The translations under genes were made by a program, and so were the position numbers. Below the pieces are notes generated by a model. It was not told the origin of the DNA and did no database searches. It saw only the letters and a program-made list of their open reading frames with translations. This document shows, piece by piece, positions 43,190-51,847 of a stretch of 64,000 nt of DNA. Positions within the stretch are counted from its first letter, which is position 1, and each line of letters starts with the position of its first letter. This DNA is from Luteibacter yeojuensis (lineage in GTDB: Bacteria; Pseudomonadota; Gammaproteobacteria; Xanthomonadales; Rhodanobacteraceae). Where the stretch lies: contig NZ_JAAQTL010000001.1 of NCBI RefSeq assembly GCF_011742875.1, positions 124,001 to 188,000 of the forward strand, read 5' to 3'.

Positions 43190-44040
43190 ACGGCCAGATC
43201 CTTCCCTTCATCGCCGCGGTGTTCCTCTGCACGGCATGCCTCGGCTACGTGCTCACCCGTGTCTCCGCCGTGTTCTGGGGGCGTTATCGCGAGACCTTTA
43301 CCGAGCAGGCGCGCTTCAACCTGTCGGACATGTTCATGTTCATGGACCCGAAGCGGCTGTTCTACGTGAACGCCGCCGCGCTCGCGATCGTTCCCATCCT
43401 CGTCTGGCTGCTGACCGGCAACCTGCTCTTCGCGGCGCTCACGGTGATCGGCCTGGTGTTCCTGCCGCGCAAGATCTACACGCTGCTGCGCCAGCGGCGC
43501 ATAGACCGCATCCAGCAGCAGTTGCCCGATGCCCTGATGATGGTAGCCAGCAGCATGCGGGCGGGGCTGGGCTTCGCTCCGGCGCTCGAGGGGCTGTCGC
43601 GCGATATCGACCCGCCGCTGGCGCAGGAATTCGCGCTCGTCCTCCGCGAGCAGCGCCTGGGCGTGAAGCCTGACGAGGCGCTGGAGAACTTCAATACCCG
43701 GGTGCCCATCCAGGACGTCACGTTGTTCGTGTCGGCAGTGGCGATCTCGCGCGATGTCGGCGGCAACCTCGCCGAAAGCATGGCCTCGCTCAGCGACACC
43801 CTGCGCCGTCGCCTCATCATGGAGGGGAAGGTCAAGGCGCTCACGGCACAGGGGCGGCTGCAGGGCATCGTGATGGCATTGCTCCCGGTGGGGCTCATCG
43901 CCTTCCTGAGCCTGGCCTACCCCGACACCATGCACGACCTCTATCACACGCCCATGGGATGGATCGTCATGGGCATCGCCGCGGTGATGGAGTTCCTCGG
44001 TTACCGGATGTGCCGGAAGATCATGAGTATCGACATATGA
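43186..44040 (+). CDS. tadB: Tad inner-membrane protein TadB
   Basis: A protein of 284 residues with a GTG start that overlaps the cpaF stop (GTGA) and has GGGGGAGG upstream. Hydrophobic segments lie at the N-terminus and at both ends of the type II secretion F domain (LPDALMMVASSMRAGLGFAPALEGLSRDI, VSAVAISRDVGGNLAESMASLSDTLRRR). With TadC it forms the inner-membrane platform of the pilus. Confidence 0.95.
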   Translation: MNGQILPFIAAVFLCTACLGYVLTRVSAVFWGRYRETFTEQARFNLSDMFMFMDPKRLFYVNAAALAIVPILVWLLTGNLLFAALTVIGLVFLPRKIYTLLRQRRIDRIQQQLPDALMMVASSMRAGLGFAPALEGLSRDIDPPLAQEFALVLREQRLGVKPDEALENFNTRVPIQDVTLFVSAVAISRDVGGNLAESMASLSDTLRRRLIMEGKVKALTAQGRLQGIVMALLPVGLIAFLSLAYPDTMHDLYHTPMGWIVMGIAAVMEFLGYRMCRKIMSIDI

Positions 44041-44927
44041 GCGCGATGTTGATCGTGCTGATCGTCTGCGTCGGTGGCGCGGTGGGACTGGCGTTCTGGG
44101 GCATCAACGGCTTCATGCGAGAGGTGCCGCAACAGGACAGGCATTACCAGGATCCGTTGCCGTTCGGCCTGCGCCTGATCTGGCCCCTGGTGAACCTCGC
44201 CACCAACCTGATCGGCCCGCACCTCTCGCCCAACCAGCTGGAGCCTGCGCACAAGAAGCTGCAATCGGCCGGACAGGATTTCGTCCTGACACCCGAGCAG
44301 CTTTACGGCCTGCGGCTGGCCGCCGTGTTCATCGTGGCGATGCTCGGTTTCCTGGTGCTGTTCATGCTCGACGACCTGGGCCTCGTGCCGGTGCTCTGCA
44401 TGGTGGCGGTCTCCTTCGCGGTGGGTTGGTACTACCCCGATATGTGGCTGGGCGAACGGCGCAGGAAACGCCAGCGGATCGTGGTCCGCGACCTGCCGAC
44501 CTTCCTCGATTTCATCATCATGTCGATCGAGGCGGGCCTGAATATCACCGGCGGTATCGAGCAGGCCACGCGCAAGGGGCCCGCCGGTCCGTTGAACCAG
44601 GAATTCAATCGCCTGCTTCGCGACCTGCGCTCGGGCCTTCCGCGGGCGGAGGCGCTGCGGCGCATGGCGGATCGCATGGACATGAACCAGATCTCCAGTT
44701 TCACCGGCACGCTCATCCAGGCCGATCGCGTGGGTGCCAGCCTCGGCCTCGCGCTGCGTGCGCAGGCGTCGCAGCGCCGCGAGGAGCGTTTCCTCCGTGC
44801 CGAGAAGCTCGCGCTCGAAGCCCCGGTGAAGATGATGTTCCCGCTGGTCATGTTCTTCTTCCCGCTGATCTTCCTGGTGCTCGGGTACTTCATCTTCCTG
44901 CGCATGAAACAGGAGGGCATCCTGTGA
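44037..44927 (+). CDS. tadC: Tad inner-membrane protein TadC
   Basis: A protein of 296 residues with the type II secretion F domain: LPTFLDFIIMSIEAGLNITGGIEQATRKG, LNQEFNRLLRDLRSGLPRAEALRRMADR, and a final helix VKMMFPLVMFFFPLIFLVLGYF. The ATG overlaps the tadB stop (ATGA), and the stop overlaps the next GTG (GTGA). Confidence 0.95.
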   Translation: MSAMLIVLIVCVGGAVGLAFWGINGFMREVPQQDRHYQDPLPFGLRLIWPLVNLATNLIGPHLSPNQLEPAHKKLQSAGQDFVLTPEQLYGLRLAAVFIVAMLGFLVLFMLDDLGLVPVLCMVAVSFAVGWYYPDMWLGERRRKRQRIVVRDLPTFLDFIIMSIEAGLNITGGIEQATRKGPAGPLNQEFNRLLRDLRSGLPRAEALRRMADRMDMNQISSFTGTLIQADRVGASLGLALRAQASQRREERFLRAEKLALEAPVKMMFPLVMFFFPLIFLVLGYFIFLRMKQEGIL

Positions 44928-45271
44928 AGCTCGGCGGCATCTACCTCGGGGACACGTGCATCGTCCCGCGCGTGTGGCGTGCCAGCGCATGGTGGGACCG
45001 TGCGCGCGGGTTGCTGGGCCGGCGCGCGTTGGGGGAGGGCGAGGGGCTCCTGCTCGAACCGTGCGGGAGCGTGCACACCTTCTGGATGCGCTACCCGATC
45101 GATCTCGTTTTCCTCGACGCGCAGGACCGTCTCCTGCGCACGTGCGCGAGCGTTCCGCCGTGGCGCGCACGCGCTGCGCGCGGCGCGTCCAAGACGCTCG
45201 AACTACCCGCCGGTGCGCTGCGCGCGCTCGTACTCAACCCTGGAGACCCGTGCATATGGCGCGCATCGTGA
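44924..45271 (+). CDS. DUF192 family protein in the Tad operon
   Basis: A protein of 115 residues. It has the DUF192 pattern: WWDRARGLLGRRALGEGEGLLLEPCGSVHTFWMRYPIDLVFLD and a C-terminal GASKTLELPAGAL. The family's role is unknown. There is no signal peptide. The GTG start overlaps tadC (GTGA) with AGGAGG upstream, and the last 16 bases overlap the next gene, so it is a true member of the operon. Confidence 0.85.
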   Translation: MKLGGIYLGDTCIVPRVWRASAWWDRARGLLGRRALGEGEGLLLEPCGSVHTFWMRYPIDLVFLDAQDRLLRTCASVPPWRARAARGASKTLELPAGALRALVLNPGDPCIWRAS

Positions 45272-45765
45272 AACCTGGCATTCCCGTGGCGGCGCTTTCA
45301 TGCCTGCTCGCGTTGACCGGCTGCGGCCATCGAGGCGATACCCGGTCGCCACAGACGAGGATGAACACGGTGCTGGCGACAGCCGACCAGGCGGCCAAGG
45401 CCTATGCGGGCGGCGACATGCGCCAGGCTGCCACGCTCTACGACAGCGTGGTCAAGTCCATGCCGGACGATCCGGAACTATGGTTCCGCCTGGGGAACGC
45501 ACGCTTCCGGCTGCAACAGCCCGACGAAGCGGTGGCCGCGTACCAGCACGTGCTCCAGTTGATGCCCACGCATGCCCGTGCCTGGCACAACCTCGGCATC
45601 GTGAGGCTCAAGCAGGCGCAGGCCGCCATGCTGGCGAGTTCGGAAGTCGCGAATACCGACAAGGCCCTGGAAGCGTCGAGTGCCGACCTCGCCCGGCGCA
45701 TCGCGAACATCGAAGACGAACCGGCGGCGGTGTCGACGACGCCACAGGCCGGGAAATCGCCATGA
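45256..45765 (+). CDS. tadD: TadD-like TPR lipoprotein
   Basis: A protein of 169 residues. The signal ends in the lipobox ALTGC (Cys23). Residues about 42-120 are tetratricopeptide repeats: AAKAYAGGDMRQAATLYDSVVKSMPDDPELWFRLGNARFRLQQPDEAVAAYQHVLQLMP, then HARAWHNLGIVRLKQAQ. TadD proteins are pilotin-like lipoproteins that help the secretin. The ATG at 45256 lies inside the end of the DUF192 gene, and the stop overlaps the next gene (ATGA). Confidence 0.86.
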   Translation: MARIVKPGIPVAALSCLLALTGCGHRGDTRSPQTRMNTVLATADQAAKAYAGGDMRQAATLYDSVVKSMPDDPELWFRLGNARFRLQQPDEAVAAYQHVLQLMPTHARAWHNLGIVRLKQAQAAMLASSEVANTDKALEASSADLARRIANIEDEPAAVSTTPQAGKSP

Positions 45766-46427
45766 TGTCCCGTCGCCAGCGCGGCCAGTCCATCACGGAA
45801 TTCCTGGTGACCATGTTCGGTTTCGGGTTCCTTTTGCTGGGCCTGTTCCAGGCGATCCTGTTCTATCGCGCAAAGGCGACGGTCGACTACGCGGCACTCG
45901 AGGCCGCGCGCGCAGGTGCCGTGCACGGCGCGAGCAAGGCAAGCCTGCGGGAGGGTCTCGCCCGTGGACTGGCACCCCTGTATGCGGCGGCATCCGGTAA
46001 CCCCGGCAAGGCGGGTGCCGCACTGGCCTTCCTCGATGCGAAGAAGGACATCCTGCTCGGCACCGCGAAGATCGAAGTGCTCGCGCCCACGCGTGCGGCC
46101 TGGCAGGGGCTGAAGCAGACGCAATACGACGGCAAGAAGGCCCTGCCGAACGACAGCCTCTATTTCCGCAACGCGTCCGCGGCCGGTGTGTCCGTGCAGG
46201 ATGCGAACCTGTTGAAGATCCGCGTGACCTACGACTATCCGCTCATCGTGCCGGTCATCGATCGCATGCTGGCCGCCTTCCAGGCGTTCGGCGGTCCCGC
46301 GAAACGCGACCTGATCCGGTCGGCGACGCGGGGAAGGGTGGTCTACAGCCTGCCCATCCAGTCCACGGCGATGGTGCGCATGCAGTCGCCGGTGACGGAT
46401 GCGGGCAACCTGGCGGGCGGTCCGTGA
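45762..46427 (+). CDS. tadE: TadE-like pseudopilin
   Basis: A protein of 221 residues. RQRGQSITEFLVTMFGFGFLLLGLFQ is a prepilin-type signal with Glu at +5, a membrane helix, and the TadE pattern FYRAKATVDYAALEAARAGAVHGA. It overlaps the TPR lipoprotein gene (ATGA) and the following gene (GTGA). TadE proteins are minor pseudopilins that need the same peptidase as Flp. Confidence 0.86.
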   Translation: MMSRRQRGQSITEFLVTMFGFGFLLLGLFQAILFYRAKATVDYAALEAARAGAVHGASKASLREGLARGLAPLYAAASGNPGKAGAALAFLDAKKDILLGTAKIEVLAPTRAAWQGLKQTQYDGKKALPNDSLYFRNASAAGVSVQDANLLKIRVTYDYPLIVPVIDRMLAAFQAFGGPAKRDLIRSATRGRVVYSLPIQSTAMVRMQSPVTDAGNLAGGP

Positions 46428-47050
46428 TACGGGCGATATCGGCAAGCTGTCTCCTCGCCCTGGCGATCCCGATGGCGCATGCGGCGGAGGAGAAGTCGTA
46501 CACCGTCTCCGCGATCGGCGTGGGCGACGGCTATCGTTATGTGAGCAAGGAAGAAGGACGGCGGGGCACGGCGTTCACCATCCGGCAGAAAGGCGAACGT
46601 ATCCGCGTGGACATCGACGCCGGCTCCCACCACGGCACCACCTGGGGCGATGGCAAGACGAGCTGGATGGTGGTGGACGATCAACCCGTGGCCCTGCCGT
46701 TAGGAGGAAAGGCGAGCCCCAAACCGATCGTCTACGACCTGGACGCGCCGTGCACCCGGATGCTCGCCACCTGTAGCCATGCGGAAGGCAAGATGCTGTT
46801 GGGACACCGCGCCGCGGGTTGGGCCTATCGCAACGCTGGCGGCCGAGGCCCGGATGGCACCGACAGCGGGACGCTATGGATCGACAAGGAGACGGGTGTC
46901 CTGCTCGAAATGCGCGGCGAGGATGTCGGCCGGCGTCATTACGAGTGGCGAGCGACCGCGGTTTCCTTCGAGCCCATCCCGGACGGCATCTTCGCGCTGC
47001 CCGCCGGCGTGCAGAAAATGAAAGGGGCGCCGAAGCCGATGAAGCGCTGA
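46424..47050 (+). CDS. exported protein of unknown function at the end of the Tad operon
   Basis: A protein of 208 residues with a signal peptide (residues 1-20, ending PMAHA). The mature part is beta-rich: YTVSAIGVGDGYRYVSK, FTIRQKGERIRVDIDAG and GTLWIDKETGVLLEMRGED, a layout like LolA-type or DUF4412 proteins, though I cannot assign it. A Cys pair lies at APCTRMLATC. The GTG start overlaps tadE (GTGA). It is the last gene before tRNA-Pro, which comes from the other strand. Confidence 0.75.
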   Translation: MIRAISASCLLALAIPMAHAAEEKSYTVSAIGVGDGYRYVSKEEGRRGTAFTIRQKGERIRVDIDAGSHHGTTWGDGKTSWMVVDDQPVALPLGGKASPKPIVYDLDAPCTRMLATCSHAEGKMLLGHRAAGWAYRNAGGRGPDGTDSGTLWIDKETGVLLEMRGEDVGRRHYEWRATAVSFEPIPDGIFALPAGVQKMKGAPKPMKR

Positions 47051-47082
47051 GCCGCATCGCGCTACCCCGGCGAGGACCCAAG

Positions 47083-47128
47083 AAAAAAGGCCCGGAAAGC
47101 TCGCTGAGATGCGATTTTCCAAGGCCTT
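47083..47128 (-). terminator. Rho-independent terminator of tRNA-Pro
   Basis: On the minus strand AAGGCC and GGAAA pair with TTTCC and GGCCTT around a 17-base loop, followed by six T residues (47083-47088). It lies 15 bases after the tRNA 3' end and also faces the end of the Tad operon. Confidence 0.75.
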
Positions 47129-47142
47129 GATTCTTCGAATAT

Positions 47143-47219
<77 letters not shown>

Positions 47220-47232
47220 ACGGGAGCCGCGT

Positions 47233-47261
47233 ATATTAGCCATGGGCCGGTTCCTTGGCAA
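47233..47261 (-). promoter_or_regulatory. promoter of tRNA-Pro
   Basis: On the minus strand TTGCCA, a 17-base spacer and TAATAT, a near-consensus sigma-70 promoter. The -10 box ends 13 bases before the tRNA 5' end, the right distance for a short leader. Confidence 0.75.
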
Positions 47262-47369
47262 CAGGTGCCCGCACTTTTTTTACCTGGGCCGTGGCCCTGC
47301 ATGGCCATCTGCTAATCTAGGCGGCTGCCGCCTGGCGGCCTCCGTAAAGCCTGTCCGAAGAGGAATTGC

Positions 47370-48752
47370 ATGGCACTCACCCCGGCCCGCACCATGCCCG
47401 GTGTCCTCGAGCTCCTGCCGCTCGACCAGATCGCGTTCCAGCGCATGCTGGACACGATTCGCCGCAATTACGAACGGTTCGGCTTCCTGCCGATCGAAAC
47501 CCCGGTCATCGAGTACAGCGACGTGCTGCTCACGAAAACGGGGGGCGAGACCGAGCGCCAGGTGTATTTCGTCCAGTCGACCGGCGCCCTTGGCGCGGCG
47601 GAAAAGGGCGGGGTGCCCGAACTGGCCCTCCGCTTCGACCTGACCGTGCCGCTTGCCCGTTACGTGGCCGAGCACGAGCACGACCTCAGCTTCCCCTTCC
47701 GCCGCTACCAGATGCAGCGGGTCTATCGCGGGGAGCGCGCACAGCGTGGCCGCTTCCGCGAGTTCTACCAGTGCGACATCGACGTCATCGGCAAAGACTC
47801 CTTGTCCGTCCGTTACGACGCCGAGATCCCCGCGGTCATCTATAGCGTGTTCCGCGACCTCGCCATCGGTCCGTTCACCATCCAGCTGAATAACCGCAAG
47901 CTGATGCGCGGCTATTTCGAGAACCTCGGCATCGCCGACCCGGAACGGCAGATGCTGGTGCTGCGCGAGGTCGACAAGCTCGACAAGCGAGGCCCCGATT
48001 ACGTGCGCGACACGCTCACGGGCGAGGCATTCGGCCTTTCGGCGGAGGCCGCGGCGAAGATCCTCGGTTTCGTCCAGGTACGTTCCACGTCGGTGGCGGA
48101 GGCCTTCGACAAGCTCGACGCCCTCGGCACCGGTTCGGACACTTTCGAACAGGGCAGGGCGGAACTGAAGGAAGTGCTCGGTCTTATCCGCGACTTCGGC
48201 GTGCCGGAGACCCATTTCGCACTCAACCTGTCCATTGCCCGTGGACTGGATTACTACACGGGCACGGTCTACGAGACGACGCTGAACGATCATCCGGGCA
48301 TCGGCTCGATCTGCTCGGGAGGCCGTTACGAGAACCTCGCCGGCCAGTACACGAAGTCGCATCTTCCCGGGGTGGGTATTTCCATTGGCCTGACTCGCCT
48401 TTACTGGCAGCTTCGCGACGCCGGACTGGTGTCGACCGCGGAGAGCACCGTCGATGCCCTGGTCACGCAAATGGATGCGGCCCAGATGCCCACCTACCTC
48501 GCCGTCGCCGGCGAACTGCGGAACGCCGGCATCGCCACCGAAGTCGTGCTGGAGGGCGGCAAGCTGGGCAAGCAGTTCAAATACGCCGACCGCGCCGGTA
48601 TCCGCTTTGTCCTGGTCATCGGCGAAGACGAGATCGCCAAGGGCGTGGTCACCGTCAAGGACCTGCGCCGCGAAGACCAGTTCGAGGTGTCGCGCGCCGA
48701 CCTGGTGAAGGCGCTGCGTGTCGAACTGGCCCAGGCCGAGATCGGCCGCTGA
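47370..48752 (+). CDS. hisS: histidyl-tRNA synthetase
   Basis: A protein of 460 residues of the class II HisRS family: [65 protein letters not shown] (motif 2) and the histidine-binding [21 protein letters not shown] and GISIGLTRL (motif 3) follow. GAGGAA lies 6 bases before the ATG. Xanthomonads carry this longer form. It is followed 34 bases on by an ammonia-lyase. Confidence 0.98.
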   Translation: MALTPARTMPGVLELLPLDQIAFQRMLDTIRRNYERFGFLPIETPVIEYSDVLLTKTGGETERQVYFVQSTGALGAAEKGGVPELALRFDLTVPLARYVAEHEHDLSFPFRRYQMQRVYRGERAQRGRFREFYQCDIDVIGKDSLSVRYDAEIPAVIYSVFRDLAIGPFTIQLNNRKLMRGYFENLGIADPERQMLVLREVDKLDKRGPDYVRDTLTGEAFGLSAEAAAKILGFVQVRSTSVAEAFDKLDALGTGSDTFEQGRAELKEVLGLIRDFGVPETHFALNLSIARGLDYYTGTVYETTLNDHPGIGSICSGGRYENLAGQYTKSHLPGVGISIGLTRLYWQLRDAGLVSTAESTVDALVTQMDAAQMPTYLAVAGELRNAGIATEVVLEGGKLGKQFKYADRAGIRFVLVIGEDEIAKGVVTVKDLRREDQFEVSRADLVKALRVELAQAEIGR

Positions 48753-48786
48753 TTTCCCCTTCCATCGACGTCCGACGGCCCTACCC

Positions 48787-50682
48787 ATGACCAGCAGCAT
48801 CCTCCTCGACGGCCGCAGCCTCACGCGCGCGCAGGTCGCCGCCATCGCCCGCCAGGGCTTCACGATCCGCCTCGACGAGGCGCAGCTGGCGAAAGTGAAG
48901 CGGGCCGCCGACTTCCTTGCGGAGAAGGTGGGCGGTGGCGAACCGATCTACGGCGTGACCACGGGCTTCGGCAGCAATGCCGACAAGTTGCTGGGTGCGC
49001 ACCGCGTACGCGATGAACTGCCCGGCGGCAATCCGGAGCCGCGCGAAGGCACGCTGCTCGAGGAGCTGCAGCACAACCTGATCATCACCCACGCGGTGTG
49101 TGTCGGTAAGCCCTTCTCGGCCGACGTGGTGCGCGCCATGCTGGCCATCCGCGTGAACACCTTGATGAAGGGGCATTCGGGCATTCGCGTGGAAACGTTG
49201 CGTGCGCTGGCCGAGCTGTTGAACCGCGACGTGATCCCCGTGATCCCGGAGAAGGGTTCCGTGGGTGCCAGCGGCGATCTCGCGCCGCTCTCGCACCTCG
49301 CCATCGTTCTGCTCGGCGGCGGCGAAGCGTTCCATAAGGGCGAACGGATGCCGGGGGCGAAGGCGCTGGCGGCGGCCGGCCTGGAACCGGTGCGTCTCTC
49401 GTTCAAGGAAGGCCTCGCGCTGAACAACGGCACGACGCAGATGCTCGCCACCGGCGTGCTCGCGCTCGACACGATGGACATGCTGATCCGTACGGCGGAC
49501 CTCGCCGCGGCGATGACCCTCGACGCCTTTGCCGGGCGTACGGGCGCTTACGCGGAAGAGGTGCACGCCCTCCGTCCCCATCCGGGCCAGGTCGAGGCGG
49601 CGCGCAACATCCGCGGTCTGCTCGAAGGTTCCACGCTCGCCGATATTCCATACCACCTCGTGCCGCGCTTCCGTTCCTGGCTGTCGGACTCGTGGTCGGA
49701 ACCCGCCGAACAGGCCTACCGCTTCGACATCGGCTGGGATTGGGTGCCGGCCACCCAGCGTCACGGCAAGGAAGCGTTCTACTCGCGATTCCTGCCGTTC
49801 AAGGGTGGCAAGAAGCACCAGCCGCAGGATGCCTATTGCCTGCGTTGCGCTCCCCAGGTCCACGGCGCCGTGCGCGACGCCTGGGAACAGGCCTGCCGCG
49901 TCTTCGACGTCGAACTCAATGCGGTCACCGACAACCCGCTGGTGTTCCCGGACGCGAAGGATGCCGAGGTCATCGAAGACCAGGTCATTTCGGCGGGTCA
50001 CTTCCACGGCATGCCGCTCGCCCTCGCCATGAGCTACGTGAAGGCGGCGATTCCCGTGCTGGCCTCCATCTCCGAGCGGCGCACGGCGAAGCTGGTGGAC
50101 CCTGCGAACAACGACGGCCTTCCGGCCTTCCTCATCGGTAACGAGGATGCGACGGACTCCGGTTTCATGATCGTGCAGTACACCGCGGCGGCGCTGGTCA
50201 ACGACCTCGCCACGCGTGCGCACCCGGCCTCGGTCTACTCCGTGCCCACCAGCGCCAACGCCGAAGACCACGTGTCGATGGGCGCCAACGAGGCGCGCCA
50301 CGTCCTGGAAATGACCGAAGACCTCGGCCACGTGCTGGCGATGGAGCTGTACACCGCTGCGCAGGCACTCGAGTACCGGCAGGACATGCTCAACGCGGCG
50401 CGTTCGCTCGCCCACCGTGGCGACTTGCATGCCCTGGCCTCCAAGATCTCCGGCGCGCCGCGCGCGGACTCGCCGCATTACGCGCGTTTCGAGAGCGAAG
50501 TTCGTGCCCTGATGGACGCGCTGGCCTCGGCCGAGGATTTCCACGGCGGTCGGGCGGTGCGCACTGCCTTGACCACGTTGCGTGAGCACGTGGCCTTCAT
50601 GCAGCGCGATCGCGCGATGGACGGCGACGTGCGCGCCGTATGCGAACTGGTGGCATCCGGCCGGCTGGTGGCCGCGCGGTAA
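48787..50682 (+). CDS. histidine ammonia-lyase-like enzyme (long form)
   Basis: A protein of 631 residues of the aromatic amino acid lyase family, against about 510 for ordinary HutH. GSVGASGDLAPLSH holds the Ala161-Ser162-Gly163 triad that makes the MIO cofactor. Other family motifs: YGVTTGFGSNAD, QDAYCLRCAPQVHGA, AVTDNPLVF, HFHGMPLALAMSYV and PTSANAEDHVSMG. The selectivity site reads Thr-His (LIITHAV), like the Ser-His of histidine lyases rather than the Phe/His-Leu of PAL/TAL, so histidine to urocanate is likely. About 50 extra residues lie between the MIO and QDAY motifs (a Trp-rich stretch, WLSDSW, DWVPA), and more near the C-terminus. No hutU/hutI is nearby. Confidence 0.85.
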   Translation: MTSSILLDGRSLTRAQVAAIARQGFTIRLDEAQLAKVKRAADFLAEKVGGGEPIYGVTTGFGSNADKLLGAHRVRDELPGGNPEPREGTLLEELQHNLIITHAVCVGKPFSADVVRAMLAIRVNTLMKGHSGIRVETLRALAELLNRDVIPVIPEKGSVGASGDLAPLSHLAIVLLGGGEAFHKGERMPGAKALAAAGLEPVRLSFKEGLALNNGTTQMLATGVLALDTMDMLIRTADLAAAMTLDAFAGRTGAYAEEVHALRPHPGQVEAARNIRGLLEGSTLADIPYHLVPRFRSWLSDSWSEPAEQAYRFDIGWDWVPATQRHGKEAFYSRFLPFKGGKKHQPQDAYCLRCAPQVHGAVRDAWEQACRVFDVELNAVTDNPLVFPDAKDAEVIEDQVISAGHFHGMPLALAMSYVKAAIPVLASISERRTAKLVDPANNDGLPAFLIGNEDATDSGFMIVQYTAAALVNDLATRAHPASVYSVPTSANAEDHVSMGANEARHVLEMTEDLGHVLAMELYTAAQALEYRQDMLNAARSLAHRGDLHALASKISGAPRADSPHYARFESEVRALMDALASAEDFHGGRAVRTALTTLREHVAFMQRDRAMDGDVRAVCELVASGRLVAAR

Positions 50683-50684
50683 GC

Positions 50685-51383
50685 CTAAGGAGTGGCAGGC
50701 CTCGCACCCGAGGCCGTTCCCGTGGCGGGCGACCAGTCTTCGATCGTGCCGGCGCGCACGCCGGCGAGGTACTGATAGAGCTGGGCGTCGTTGACGAGGC
50801 CCAGCTTCGCCATGGCCGAGCGCTTCTGTCGGCTGATGGTCTTGAAGCTGCGGCCCATGCGCTCGGCGATGTCGGACAGCCCTTGCCCTTGCGCGAACGC
50901 GCGCAGTACCTCGATTTCCCGGGGCGACAGGCGTGTGATGAGTTCGTCGTGCCCCGCCGCGCAATCCGCTTCGTGGAACAGCCGGCGAATGGCCGGACTC
51001 AGGTAGGAGCGGCCCACGTCGGCCGCATGCACCGCGACCGGAATGTCGCGCAGGTTCGTGCGCTTGTCGAAGATGGCGGCCACGCCCATGTCGAGCAGGC
51101 TGCGCAGGATGGCCGGGTTCGAGAGCATGGTGAGGACCACGATGCCGATATCCGGCCGGATGGCGCGGATGCGCCGGATCATGGGCATGCCGTCGGGCTG
51201 GATACCCTCCGGCATGGAATAGTCGGTGACGACGACGTCGCACGGGTTGTCTGAAAGGGCCTCGAACAGGGTGTCGGTATCGTGGGCGCGGGCGACGACG
51301 TCGTATCGGTGCGCCTTGAGAATGGTTTCGACCCCCGCGACGACGACCGGGTGATCGTCGGCGATGATCACGGTGCTCGGCAT
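50685..51383 (-). CDS. RcsB-like response regulator (NarL/FixJ family)
   Basis: A protein of 232 residues. The receiver domain has the acidic pocket Asp9/Asp10 and phosphorylated Asp54 in VVTDYSMP, with Lys in FDKRTN. The DYSMPxGxxxDG run is close to RcsB. A LuxR-type helix-turn-helix lies near residues 148-205 (LSPREIEVLRAFAQGQGLSDIAERMGRSFKTISRQKRSAMAKLG). No sensor kinase is adjacent. The start at 51383 gives the standard MPSTVIIADDHP; an ATG at 51413 is possible. The stop is 2 bases from the lyase stop (convergent). Confidence 0.92.
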   Translation of the reverse strand: MPSTVIIADDHPVVVAGVETILKAHRYDVVARAHDTDTLFEALSDNPCDVVVTDYSMPEGIQPDGMPMIRRIRAIRPDIGIVVLTMLSNPAILRSLLDMGVAAIFDKRTNLRDIPVAVHAADVGRSYLSPAIRRLFHEADCAAGHDELITRLSPREIEVLRAFAQGQGLSDIAERMGRSFKTISRQKRSAMAKLGLVNDAQLYQYLAGVRAGTIEDWSPATGTASGARPATP

Positions 51384-51508
51384 GGTAGGGCTCACGGCAT
51401 GGAATGGGGCCATGGTGGCGAGCGCCTGCCTCGAAATATATGGAAGAAAAGCGCAATCGCGTCCCAGGCGCTTGCCACGGGCCGGTTGCGCAGCTACGAT
51501 GAGCTATC

Positions 51509-51526
51509 GTATTAACGCGTTAGTAC
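51509..51526. promoter_or_regulatory. trp-operator-like palindrome before the histidine operon
   Basis: GTATTAACGCGTTAGTAC is an 18-base palindrome with one mismatched pair; the core TAACGCGTTA is perfect. Half-site GTAcTAACG recalls the E. coli trp operator half GTACTAGTT. It ends 3 bases before the ATG of a TrpR-like regulator gene and covers the best -10 box (TATTAA 51510-51515, with TTGCGC at 51486-51491 as -35, spacer 18). A repressor bound here would block transcription of its own gene and the his genes. Confidence 0.55.
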
Positions 51527-51529
51527 ATT

Positions 51530-51847
51530 ATGAAGCGACGCTCCCTGGCCCCGGAAACCCCCGCCGACTCCGCCGAAACCAGCCTTTGCGAAGCTCTCGC
51601 GGGCCTCTCCACGGTGGAGGAGATGCGCGCCTTCCTGCACGACCTCTGCACCCCGGCGGAGATCGAGGTGATGGTGGACCGCTGGCGCGTCGTGCCGCAC
51701 CTCCTGGAGGGTCGGTCCTACCGCGAGATCCACGAGCGGACGGCGGTCAGCATCACCACCATCGGACGGGTCGCCCGTTACCTCAACCAGGGTAACGGCG
51801 GGTACATGGCCGCCGCGGCGCGCCGCAACGGCGGAGGTGCGGCATGA
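51530..51847 (+). CDS. TrpR/YerC-YecD family regulator of the his operon
   Basis: A protein of 105 residues. Residues 20-90 are a TrpR-like (YerC/YecD) helix-turn-helix: [61 protein letters not shown]. Proteins of this family stand before hisG in several proteobacteria and in Bacillus near other genes; a histidine-responsive repressor is likely but not proven. No ribosome binding site precedes the ATG; the predicted transcription start is only a few bases away, so the message may have almost no leader. The stop overlaps hisG (ATGA). Confidence 0.9.
   Translation: MKRRSLAPETPADSAETSLCEALAGLSTVEEMRAFLHDLCTPAEIEVMVDRWRVVPHLLEGRSYREIHERTAVSITTIGRVARYLNQGNGGYMAAAARRNGGGAA

Noticed and set aside
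48781..51456. 891-codon open frame opposite the ammonia-lyase and over the response regulator
   Set aside because: It covers two genes with sure family motifs and starts inside neither promoter region; a codon-bias shadow.
51414..51529. Histidine leader peptide and attenuator before the his operon
   Set aside because: No short frame with a His run and no alternative hairpins are present; a TrpR-like regulator and operator fill the role.
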